NCBI RefSeq assembly: GCF_002217475.1
Contig: NZ_MUHH01000019.1
Coordinates: 1 to 63,601, forward strand
DNA from: Flavobacterium tructae
GTDB lineage: Bacteria > Bacteroidota > Bacteroidia > Flavobacteriales > Flavobacteriaceae
Reading direction: 5' to 3'
DNA length: 63,601 nucleotides
Each line of letters starts with the position of its first letter. The stretch's first letter is position 1. Of the stretch, positions 18,336 through 27,300 are shown piece by piece. Both the position numbers and the translations under genes were made by a program. The notes under the pieces were generated by a model. That model ran no database searches and was not told where the DNA came from. It saw only the letters and a list, made by a program, of their open reading frames with translations.

Positions 18336-18353
18336 GGGCAGAGAAATCTGCCC
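18336..18353 (+). terminator. GAAA-tetraloop hairpin between lipoprotein and T9SS protein genes
   Basis: A perfect seven-base-pair stem GGGCAGA/TCTGCCC closes a GAAA loop and is followed by TTGTTT. It sits 36 bases after one stop and 18 bases before the next start, so it may trim expression of the downstream genes rather than fully stop transcription. Confidence 0.5.
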
Positions 18354-18371
18354 TTGTTTAAAATAAAAAAC

Positions 18372-19226
18372 ATGAAAAAAACACTACTTTTTTTTGCTTT
18401 TATAATGATTACAACGATATCATCTGCTCAATATACAATCTGGGAAGATGATTTTGATGATTCTAATGTTTCAGACTGGAATTTACTGGACAGAGATGGA
18501 AATGGAAGTAACTGGATGGCCAGAAAAAACATTCAGTTGGATGCGAGCACCGGAAGTGTAATTGACGGAACTATTGATGTTCTGGGAACCTATAATATTG
18601 ATTTTAAAACAGGCGGACCGCTTGAAGGATTAGAAAACAATCTGGCCATCAGTCCGGTTTTGAATATTTCTTTTTACTCCGGAAAAATTAGTTTGACCAT
18701 AAAAGCACAACCAAGTATTTACGACAGTAATCAGAATATTGCTATCTATGGTTCTACCTCTGCAGATCCCGCCTCTTTTAAACTTTTGCATACCATTACC
18801 CTGGAAAGAAATACTGTTGAAGATGCAGAATTTAAAAATTATACGGTAGATATTTCGCAGTTTGCCGGCAAAGCCGAAGTGTATCTGGCATTAGGAAATA
18901 ATCTTTCAGGCCCTTTTATTGGTTACGAAATAGATAAAATTTCAGTAATGGCAGAAGCTTTATTAGGAACAACTGATAATACATTAAAATCATCCTTATG
19001 TTATTTAAAACAAAATCCTGTTCAGGATAATCTGGAGTTAGAAATAGCAGAAGAGTATAAAAATGAAGAAACAGTTTTAAAAATTTACAATACGAGCGGC
19101 GTTTTAATAAAAGAGTCTTCTTATAAGCCTGAAGGTTTATCTGTTAGTGATTTAATGCAGGGCATTTATTTCCTTTCTGCAAACAATAATGGAGCTTCCA
19201 AAAAAATAAAATTTATTAAAAAGTAA
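18372..19226 (+). CDS. Secreted protein with T9SS type A sorting domain
   Basis: I chose the ATG at 18372, six codons after the first in-frame ATG, because it begins a good signal peptide (MKKTLLFFAFIMITTISSAQ). The 284-residue protein has a beta-sandwich N-terminal part of the choice-of-anchor/adhesin type (WEDDFDDSNVSDWNLLDRDG; NLAISPVLNISFYSG) and a C-terminal sorting domain (LKQNPVQDNLELEI ... GVLIKESSY ... GIYFLSAN ... KKIKFIKK). It lies in the TonB receptor locus and probably acts outside the cell on the same substrate. Confidence 0.78.
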   Translation: MKKTLLFFAFIMITTISSAQYTIWEDDFDDSNVSDWNLLDRDGNGSNWMARKNIQLDASTGSVIDGTIDVLGTYNIDFKTGGPLEGLENNLAISPVLNISFYSGKISLTIKAQPSIYDSNQNIAIYGSTSADPASFKLLHTITLERNTVEDAEFKNYTVDISQFAGKAEVYLALGNNLSGPFIGYEIDKISVMAEALLGTTDNTLKSSLCYLKQNPVQDNLELEIAEEYKNEETVLKIYNTSGVLIKESSYKPEGLSVSDLMQGIYFLSANNNGASKKIKFIKK

Positions 19227-19266
19227 TCTGATTTTCAAATCAAATTATGCAAACAAAAAAACAAAC

Positions 19267-20055
19267 ATGATGAATTTATTGCCAAAGTTATTCGTTTTTT
19301 TAATTTTAATTACTCTTGTAACATCTTGTTCTACGGATGAAAAACTGCCTTTTTACAGCAATGAAACCAATCAGCCGGGAAGAGTAACCATTAGCGGTTA
19401 CAGTGCTTTAAATGATTCACTGCAGGTAAGGGTTAACGATAAAATTATTGAAATTAATAAAGACAAAAAAACGGCCTTCGTCAAAAAAATAGAAAAAGAG
19501 TATGACTTTGTATATTTCGGCAGTCAGGGAAAGACTATTTCTATACTAAACAAAAACACTAAGGCAGTACTACATACCTATCAGTTTAATGCACAAAAGG
19601 TTAAGGATACCATTTCCTTTTTTGCAAAAGATAACTTCTGGATTGATAATGTTTCGCGTATAAAGCCGGGTGTTTTAAGTAAAACGGCTAACAGTGGTTA
19701 TAAATTTATTTTTCCCAATCAAAATTTGTATTCTAAAAATAGTTACACAGGTAATCTTGACGGAATTATACGCAAAATCAACGGGCAGGTTTTAGGAACC
19801 GTAGAAAATATAAATAAAGAAAAGTTTAGTTCTTTTATTGAATTTCCATTCAGCTCGCCTCCAACCATTTTAATGGAATTGGTAAAACACGGTACAACAG
19901 AATCGTATATCCCGGGACAAAAAGTAACGGTTATTATGACCATGTCTGTTAATAAATCAAAATTAATTGTACTGGAAGAAAAATTAGATGCAAATGGTAA
20001 TTTTTCGGGTGTAGAAGGAACTTTAAACCTAACCGATTATTTCGTTTTTAAATAA
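19267..20055 (+). CDS. Putative lipoprotein of unknown function
   Basis: The 262-residue product has a lipoprotein signal with the lipobox LVTSC (Cys at about residue 21). I do not recognise the family. The remainder is rich in beta-strand-like alternation (GRVTISGYSALNDSLQVRVN) and ends in a strand-like segment (GVEGTLNLTDYFVFK). Spacing of 40 bases from the upstream gene and 56 to the downstream one fits an operon with the secreted protein and the S41 protease. Confidence 0.65.
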   Translation: MMNLLPKLFVFLILITLVTSCSTDEKLPFYSNETNQPGRVTISGYSALNDSLQVRVNDKIIEINKDKKTAFVKKIEKEYDFVYFGSQGKTISILNKNTKAVLHTYQFNAQKVKDTISFFAKDNFWIDNVSRIKPGVLSKTANSGYKFIFPNQNLYSKNSYTGNLDGIIRKINGQVLGTVENINKEKFSSFIEFPFSSPPTILMELVKHGTTESYIPGQKVTVIMTMSVNKSKLIVLEEKLDANGNFSGVEGTLNLTDYFVFK

Positions 20056-20111
20056 TAATAAATCTTCACTTGCGGGAATATAAAATCATTACTAACAATC
20101 AAAATCAATAA

Positions 20112-21467
20112 ATGAAATATTCAACTATTTCTGTTTTATCGTTATTTCTTTTTTTATCTGTTTTTCTATTCTCTTGTTCAGATAATGATTCTCCCGCTCC
20201 GGTTTATGAAGCAGGCACAAATGAGTATGTTAATGAGTGGATGTACCAGCAGATGAAGAAATATTATCGCTGGAACAGCACGATGCCGGAAAAAGGCCGC
20301 TTAGATCTTTCTCCCAAAGAGTATTTTGCAGGTTTACTGCAAAAAGACGATCGATATTCGTATGCTATGCATCCGGAACAGCCGGAAACGGCACAGCAAA
20401 GTCTCAGACGTAAATTTGGATTCGAAGTTTCTTTTTTTGAATTTGAATCGAAATTTTATGGCGTAATTCTGTATGTATTAGAAGATTCTCCTGCCAAAAG
20501 AAATGGTTTAAAGAGAGGTCAGCTGATCACAAAAATAGAAGGAACAACACTGAACCAAAATAATTATGATGCATTATATACTAAAATGACCGCATCAACA
20601 CAGCTGAATTTGCAGACCGTTTCTTATGCGGTACAATCAGGGTTTTCTAATGTAAAAGAAATTTCGATACTGCAGGGCTATAGCTTTTCGCAACCCATCA
20701 ATTATACTATTATTGAAGCTAAAAGCAAAAAAGTTGGTTACGTCGAAATTTCTCATTTTGATGCCGGACAGGCGCAGGCGTATTTTCAGACTTTTCAGGA
20801 ACTTAAAAATAAATCAATTACAGAACTTGTTGTAGATCTGCGGTACAATGGAGGAGGAGATATCGCAGCTGCAACAGCTTTAAGTATAATTCTGGCTCCT
20901 AATATTCAATCCAACACTCTTTTTATAAAATTTGAAGGAAATACGAATGGCGGAAATGTAGACCAATCCTTTAAACAGGCTTTAGAAAGCAATGAATCAA
21001 AAATAAGTTTTGATGCACTCCGCAATGCTCATCCATCCATAAACAGAGTCTATATTTTATGTGGTCAGCACACTGCATCTGCCTCAGAGCTTATTATAAA
21101 TAATCTAAAACCTTATATGGAAGTTATAACCATTGGAAACAAGACCTTTGGTAAAGATGTAGCCGGTTTTCCGCTTATAGACGATAGAATATCAACTAAA
21201 AAAGGATGGACTTTGTATCCTGCCATATATAAATTATTTAATTCCAGACATGAAGGCAATTATTCAAAAGGAATTGATCCGCTCATTTCCTTAGATGAAA
21301 TTCAGCAGCCGGAAGTTTTTCCTTTAGGAAACAGTTCTGAGGTTTTATTAGCCAAAGCTTTAAATTTTATTAACGGAAATACTGCTAAAAATAGTCTGGC
21401 AACAGCGAAGACGTTTCCTTTATCTGCAAATGAAGCAGACGCTGATTTCTTAATGACAATTCACTAA
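20112..21467 (+). CDS. S41-family (CtpA-like) peptidase lipoprotein
   Basis: The 451-residue protein has a lipobox (VFLFSC), an N-terminal helical part, a PDZ-like domain (FGVILYVLEDSPAKRNGLKR, GQLITKIEG) and a peptidase S41 domain with VVDLRYNGGGD and the catalytic serine motif TASASE, followed by GNKTFGKDV, where a catalytic Lys is expected. It is probably anchored in the outer or inner membrane facing the periplasm or cell surface. In this locus it may process a peptide or protein ligand handled by the TonB receptor. Confidence 0.88.
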   Translation: MKYSTISVLSLFLFLSVFLFSCSDNDSPAPVYEAGTNEYVNEWMYQQMKKYYRWNSTMPEKGRLDLSPKEYFAGLLQKDDRYSYAMHPEQPETAQQSLRRKFGFEVSFFEFESKFYGVILYVLEDSPAKRNGLKRGQLITKIEGTTLNQNNYDALYTKMTASTQLNLQTVSYAVQSGFSNVKEISILQGYSFSQPINYTIIEAKSKKVGYVEISHFDAGQAQAYFQTFQELKNKSITELVVDLRYNGGGDIAAATALSIILAPNIQSNTLFIKFEGNTNGGNVDQSFKQALESNESKISFDALRNAHPSINRVYILCGQHTASASELIINNLKPYMEVITIGNKTFGKDVAGFPLIDDRISTKKGWTLYPAIYKLFNSRHEGNYSKGIDPLISLDEIQQPEVFPLGNSSEVLLAKALNFINGNTAKNSLATAKTFPLSANEADADFLMTIH

Positions 21468-21491
21468 TTCAAACACGATTTTTACTTCATT

Positions 21492-21767
21492 ATGCAGGGT
21501 ATCGATAAAAGAGAACATCGGAGAATGGAAGAGGTTTTTAATAAATATAAAAACAGTTACAGCAATTCTGTAATTAAACAAGAAGAGGATAATATCAAGA
21601 TCTGTCAAAATATGGAAGAATTGGATGTCTTGTATAGCAGTTTTATGATTCTGCTGACTGAATTGCAAAGATGTGCCAGAAATTACGAACAGAAAAAAAT
21701 AGTGACTCGAAGCATACTTCATAAAAATCTAAGAAAGTTGAATTCTGAAGCTTGCCGAAACAGATAA
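21492..21767 (+). CDS. Small helical hypothetical protein
   Basis: A 91-residue frame rich in Lys, Glu and Asn (RREHRRMEEVF-like start, then KQEEDNIKICQNMEELD) would be mostly alpha-helical and cytoplasmic, with no signal peptide. It begins 24 bases after the protease gene and ends before a hairpin at 21801-21854. I recognise no family. It may be a real small gene or a chance frame. Confidence 0.4.
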   Translation: MQGIDKREHRRMEEVFNKYKNSYSNSVIKQEEDNIKICQNMEELDVLYSSFMILLTELQRCARNYEQKKIVTRSILHKNLRKLNSEACRNR

Positions 21768-21800
21768 AGTAGAAAAATGCAGTAATTCCAATAGAAAGTA

Positions 21801-21854
21801 AAAGCCATGAGACTTTACACAGCCGGAGTGTTTGTGTATGTGACTCATGGTTTT
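21801..21854 (+). terminator. Hairpin with T tail ending the FecIR/TonB receptor locus
   Basis: AAAGCCATGAG (21801-21811) pairs with CTCATGGTTTT (21844-21854) around a 32-base loop, followed by a T-rich end. It separates the plus-strand locus from the minus-strand gene ending at 21936. Confidence 0.5.
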
Positions 21855-21935
21855 ATCTAAATAAAAAAATGATATTTCACCTGGTTAGCATGATAAAAAC
21901 AATACTAAACTCTAACAGCGTTGGAATAGAATCAA

Positions 21936-22613
21936 TTAGTTATTTTCGTTGGCTACTACTTTACTTGCGACAGAATTGACCGGCGAATAATTAAATTTTA
22001 CTATGTTGAATTCATAGTTAAACTTGTCTAAATCGTTACACCCACAGTCTATTTTGTCAAATTGATCTTTGGTCGTTGAGGTGGCGGTAACATAAGTAAA
22101 TGTAGTTACAGTTGTTCCTGTTAGTTCAACATAACCTACAACGCAAGTTAAAATGCCAATCGTTTCTGCTGTTACCCGTTTTGCATCTTCTTGTATAATT
22201 TTCATATATCGTAATAGATTTGATTCCAGGTATTTTAGTTTATCATTCGAAATCCCTAGTACATCTTCAAAGAATTGTAAATTCACGGCAGAGGGTGTAC
22301 CGCTATACGATTTTGTACTGGAGTATGCTGATGTTTCCCCCATTCCATTTATAGTTATCATAGCGTTCTGCATTTCGGTGCCGTCTACCAGATACAATCC
22401 TCCAATAAAAGGTGTTGTATGGCATGTTTTTTTTAGAGCGGCTTTTATTTCAACGAATAATGCGAGCGCATTCTTAAATGTTTCCAGAATGATTGTTTCT
22501 GTTTTGTTATCTGTGTCCTTTGACAGCGATGCCAGCAATAAATTTTCATTACAGGTGTGCAGCCACGCGCCATCAGGGGTGGGCGTAATGCAATATGGTA
22601 TAGATTTGTTCAT
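21936..22613 (-). CDS. Unknown-function protein, paralogue of the next gene
   Basis: The 225-residue protein has no signal peptide and I know no family for it. It clearly resembles the neighbour at 22829-23509: DGAWLHTCNENLL versus DGTWIHTEGTDYI near the N-terminus, FIGGLYLVDGTEMQNAMITI versus VVDGLYTLNQDAMVKALNSI in the middle, LQFFEDVLG versus EQLFNDILS, and a final KFNYEFNIVKFNYSPV versus KFSYNVDYTKVGYSYV. A hydrophobic, Thr-rich stretch (ETIGILTCVVGYVELTGTTV) before the C-terminal Cys pair could be a membrane-active or buried helix. Confidence 0.7.
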   Translation of the reverse strand: MNKSIPYCITPTPDGAWLHTCNENLLLASLSKDTDNKTETIILETFKNALALFVEIKAALKKTCHTTPFIGGLYLVDGTEMQNAMITINGMGETSAYSSTKSYSGTPSAVNLQFFEDVLGISNDKLKYLESNLLRYMKIIQEDAKRVTAETIGILTCVVGYVELTGTTVTTFTYVTATSTTKDQFDKIDCGCNDLDKFNYEFNIVKFNYSPVNSVASKVVANENN

Positions 22614-22828
22614 GGGTATGTTTTTTTGTTGTGTACGAAAAGGTCCTTATTGTAATTTAAAAACTTGTTCGAAAACTGTTTTTTCTATTGCAGCAAAAAC
22701 AAATTTGGCCATTTTATGCACTCTTTTCCATTGAATAGAGTAAGTATTCCTTTCAAAGAAGTGCATAAACTGACACAAATTAATTTCTCTTTACGAAACA
22801 GGAGTTCCGAAAAAGTTTTGTTGTTGAA

Positions 22829-23509
22829 CTAAAGAGGTTCTACATAGGAATAACCAACTTTTGTATAGTCTACATTATAAGAAAATTTGGTTGAATCACT
22901 AGAGCATTTATGTTTGATCAATACAGCAGCAGAAGAAGCTTTTGAAACTGCATATACAACAGACGTTGTAGGTATATTCAGACCAGGTACTAAGGATAGA
23001 AGAGTGATAGTGGTACCAAAGTTCTCAGCTGTTGTGTTACCCGCAGCCGCAGCCTGAGTTGCCGCCATCGCTCTATTAAGATAGTCGCGCATTGGGTTTA
23101 CTGAACCACCCACACCTGATAGGATATCGTTGAAGAGCTGTTCATTTGCCTGCTGTATAGTACCATTACCAATTAATGCTCTTTGTACTACATTAGTTTG
23201 TGACATTCCTCTTATGGAATTCAAAGCTTTTACCATAGCATCTTGATTTAGGGTATAAAGACCATCCACCACTGTTTGCCCCGAAGTTGCCTTTACAGCA
23301 TCTTTTATTTTGTTTGGAACTTGCAAGGCTCGTAAGAAGGCATTTCCCATTATTCGGTTTTGCTCATCAGTCCATATGTCTAGTTTATAATAAAAGATGT
23401 AATCAGTTCCTTCTGTGTGTATCCATGTACCGTCATTAGTAACACCACGTGTTTCACGTATAACATAATCATGTTGCTCGAATTGGTTATTATCAATAAT
23501 AGTGCTCAT
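22829..23509 (-). CDS. Unknown-function protein, paralogue of the preceding gene
   Basis: I start this 226-residue protein at the ATG at 23509 (MSTIIDNNQ), eight codons inside the longest frame, because the earlier codons are a low-complexity Gln/Lys run. It shares the whole architecture of the 21936-22613 product: a DGxWxHT box, a GLYxxxxxxMxxAxxxIxGM block, a helical middle, a hydrophobic Ala/Thr/Val segment (about 165-205) and a C-terminal KFxYxxxxxKxxYS strand pair. No catalytic motif is visible. The gap of 215 bases between the genes suggests separate expression. Confidence 0.7.
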   Translation of the reverse strand: MSTIIDNNQFEQHDYVIRETRGVTNDGTWIHTEGTDYIFYYKLDIWTDEQNRIMGNAFLRALQVPNKIKDAVKATSGQTVVDGLYTLNQDAMVKALNSIRGMSQTNVVQRALIGNGTIQQANEQLFNDILSGVGGSVNPMRDYLNRAMAATQAAAAGNTTAENFGTTITLLSLVPGLNIPTTSVVYAVSKASSAAVLIKHKCSSDSTKFSYNVDYTKVGYSYVEPL

Positions 23510-23958
23510 TTTTTTTTGTTTTTGGGGTTGCAATCATTGCTACAAGAATTTATCACTACCTGTAACAACTAACCTCAGACCACCAGACTTTCTGGCATTT
23601 CTAAGGTATTTGTCTTACTCATGAGGCTTTTCAGTTTCCGCCCCTGTAATAAAAACCTCTACAGGAAGGTTTGTTTAAGTGGGTAATGCAGCATTGTTTT
23701 TTTCTACTAATAAACGAATTAAGCAAGACCATAAATCCGTGTTTTTTTATTTTACTTTTTAGAATATCGTATTCTAATTACGCTTGGTATTGTAAAAATT
23801 AGCTTACTGATAGTTTTTTGTTTTGTAATATTACTCTTCAAAATTACTTTTTTATAAAATCATGAGATAGCGTATAAATACTTGATTTTTAATAAATTAG
23901 TATTTTTTTTCTGTTTGTAAGGCCAATCAACAGTTTATGCTAAAAATAGGTTGAAACA

Positions 23959-23986
23959 AAAAGTCCTGATTTTCATCGGGACTTTT
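23959..23986 (+). terminator. Orphan rho-independent terminator
   Basis: A 12-base-pair stem (AAAAGTCCTGAT with ATCGGGACTTTT, one G-T pair) with loop TTTC is followed by CCTTTT. No plus-strand gene precedes it and the flanking genes are divergent, so it would end a short unannotated transcript. Confidence 0.65.
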
Positions 23987-24128
23987 CCTTTTGCGGCAAA
24001 AATGATATCTCTTTCAATGCGCTGTTGTAATGTATTTCGAACTTCTTAAAATCAAAAGAACTTAACAGGGCGCTTTCATTAAAATGAAGCAGAGTGAATT
24101 ATGGATGGTTGGTCTCTTACGAGGGAAG

Positions 24129-24206
24129 TCCGTAATTTTTATGTGAAAAATCCGTAATTTTTAGGTAAATGTTATTGCTATTTTGGTGAAAAATCTGTCA
24201 TCTTTT
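24129..24206 (+). promoter_or_regulatory. Tandem 22-base-spaced operator-like repeats upstream of NRPS1
   Basis: TCCGTAATTTTTA occurs exactly at 24129-24141 and 24151-24163, and a degenerate copy (TCTGTCATCTTTT) at 24194-24206 overlaps a TTTTG -7-like string. The 22-base spacing is two helical turns. The arrangement resembles 198-255 at the window start. It is the best candidate control site for the NRPS operon; the transcript would have a leader of about 130 bases. Confidence 0.45.
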
Positions 24207-24340
24207 GATTTAGACATAAGGGATGGCAAATAAGAAGGATTAAAAAAGGATAACATAGAAAAATTTAGTCTTGTAACATCCTTAGTGCTTGTTAAATAAG
24301 CATTAGAAAGGAATACTGGTTCGGATTAAAACACACGAAT

Positions 24341-27300
24341 GTGAAATTTATGGATAGAAACATAGAATCAAAGAATATTTATTTAGTTTCAAAATATTGG
24401 AAGAAAAAAATATTGAACAGAGAAAAAGTGCTTGGGTTGCAACAGCAACAAAATAGTCTTCCTTGTATTACTATTAAGGCCCAAGAACTAGATTATTTTA
24501 ATAGACTTACCAATAAAAACGAAATAGCTCAATATACAGTTATAAGTGCGATCTATTCTTTTTTGTTAAAGAAACTGATCCATGAATTTGATGGTTATCT
24601 GGTGTCAAACTATAAAGAGCAAGACAATTCTTTACTTCTGTCATTTCCTGTAGATTTAAAAATTTCATTTAAAGAATATCTTCAAAAAGTAAAGCTTGAA
24701 ATTTTAGAGACCTTAAAAAATTCCGATTATAATAATGCTCTTATAGCTGAAAAAACAAATGTTGATGATTTAAGTCTTTTATCTCATTACGGTATAAATT
24801 TCAATTCAGCCTCTAAGTTAGATTGTAACGGTATTTTGTTTCATGTAAAAATAGAGGATACTATAGAAATTCACGCTTCTTATTTAGAAGGTTTTGTAAA
24901 GCAAACCATAGTGGAATATCTGGTTCAGCATTTGAATTATTTTATCGTTAATTTAGAGCAGAATGTAGCGTTTAATTTATCAGAATATCCACTACTATCC
25001 CCAAAAGAGAAGCACCAAGTAGTAGTAGATTTTAATGATACTAATGTAGCTTATCCGAAAGATAAAACAATAGTAGATTTATTTGAAGAGCAAGCAGCAA
25101 AAACACCAAATAATGTTGCTGTTGTATTTGGAGCAACAGAATTAACTTATAGCGCATTAAACGAAAAGGCAAACCAGCTGGCCCATTATATTTCTTCAAA
25201 ACATACTGTAAATAACGGAGATATAATTGGAGTGTTCCTGCCTAAATCAGATACAGGAATCATTTCGTTATTGGCAATAGTAAAGCTAGGCGCAGTTTAT
25301 CTGCCTATAGACACCAATTATCCTCAGGAAAGAATAGATTATTTAATAAAAGACAGTGGTTTAAAATTGTTAATTGTTAATGATGCCACTTTAGCTATTG
25401 ATAATTGCGAAACAATAGCTATTGAATCAATCCATTTTGATACTAGTAGCAGTGATACTATCAATGCAGTCATTTCATCCGAAGATTTAGCTTATGTAAT
25501 TTATACTTCAGGTTCTACAGGGCATCCAAAAGGGGTAATGGTAGAACATCAGAGTGTTCTAAATATGGCATTAGATCAAATCAGATCTTTTGAAATTTCC
25601 GAAAGCGATACAATCGCATGGTTTGCTTCGGTTTCTTTTGACGCTTCTATATCGGAGATTCTGATGAGTTTGTTTAGTGGTGCGACGCTATCTATTCCGA
25701 CAGAAGAAATAATTAAAGACCAGAATCAGTTTATAAACTTTTTAAAAGATACAAAAGTATCAGTTGTAACTTTTCCTCCAAGCTATTTAGGATTATTGAC
25801 AGAGAATGATATTTCTGGACTAAGATGTATCATTACAGCCGGTGAATCTGCTAATCCGGGTAAAGCAAAAGCAATTGTAAAATCAGGAATTGATTATTAT
25901 AATGCATACGGGCCTACAGAATGTGCTGTTTGCGTATCGATATACGAAGTAAAAAAAGATTTTGATAAGTCTATTATTCCAATTGGCAAACCAATCTCCA
26001 ATACTCAGGTGTACATCTTAGACGAAGCCTTACAACTGCTGCCAATAGGAGTTACAGGAAAGCTGTACGTATCAGGAGCGGGTGTTACCAGAGGGTATTT
26101 GAATAAACCTGAACTTACAGCAGAAAAATTTATATCGAATCCTTTTATCGAAGGATCCCGAATGTATGATACAGGAGATTTTGGCTGTTGGCTGCCAGAT
26201 GGTACCATTGAATTTTTAGGAAGAAAAGACCATCAGGTCAAAATTCGCGGCTACAGGATCGAACTGGGGGAGATAGAGAATGCCATTTTAGAATCTTCAG
26301 AAAATCTCCAACAAGTTGTTGTAGAAGTAAAAGAGCACCAGCAGGAGAAAGTTTTAGTGGCCTATCTGGTGGCAAAAAACAGCATTGATAAATCAGAACT
26401 GCGAGGTTTTCTACAAGAGCGTCTGCCGGATTATATGATTCCGGGTTTCTATGTGGTGTTGGATGCTTTACCCTTAACCCCAAATGGCAAAATAGACCGT
26501 AAATCGCTGCCGGCTGTTGAGGGAGAAGACTTCATACGAAAAACATATGTCGCTCCAAAAAACGACATTGAAAACAAACTAGCAATTATCTGGCAGGAAG
26601 TACTGGGAATTGATACCATCGGAACAACCGACAATTTCTTTGAACTGGGCGGACATAGTCTGATCATTTCTCAGGTAATCAACAGAATCCATAAACAATT
26701 AGGCAAGACCGTATCCTTTAAAATATTTTTTGCCAACCCTACAATCGAAGGACTAAGCAAACAATTGCAAAAAAATGAATATAGCGCCATCACCAAAGCA
26801 CCGGAAGCAGCATCCTATCCATTGACCGCGTCCCAAAGCAGATTATGGACCTTGAGTCAGTTAGAAGGTGGCTCCTTAGCTTATAATATGCCAGCTGTAG
26901 TTAAACTAACAGGAATTGTTGCCATTCATAAACTTGAAGAATCGTTTAGACGATTAATTCATCGCCATGAAATTTTAAGAACCTGTTTTAAAACAAACGA
27001 TGAGGGAGAAGTCCGTCAACATATACTACCTGCAGCACAAGTGCACTTTGCAATCACAGAGAAAGATTATAGTTCAGTTGAAAATCAGGAAGGAGAAATT
27101 GCGGCTTATTTGCAAAATCAAAACAACGAACCTTTCGATTTAGAACAGGCACCACTGGTAAGAGCCTCTTTAATCAGGTTAAAAGAGAACGAATATCTAT
27201 TTTTTCTATCCCTGCATCATATAATTGGGGACGGATGGTCAATAGAAATACTACTATCAGAAGTCATAAAAACCTATAACGCACTCACACAAGGAAAAGC

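Larger units (their letters stand above)
23510..24340. other. Long divergent intergenic region before the NRPS cluster
   Basis: This ~830-base stretch holds no convincing gene. It contains an inverted repeat CCTGTA-N11-TACAGG (23643-23665) plus a further CCTGTA at 23559, an isolated intrinsic terminator (23959-23986), and two exact TCCGTAATTTTTA repeats 22 bases apart (24129-24163) followed by a weak third copy. The terminator with no gene before it points to a short plus-strand transcript or a lost gene. Confidence 0.5.

Noticed and set aside
22153..22734. 193-codon plus-strand frame opposite the first paralogue
   Set aside because: The minus-strand frame has a clear paralogue next to it; this plus-strand frame has none.
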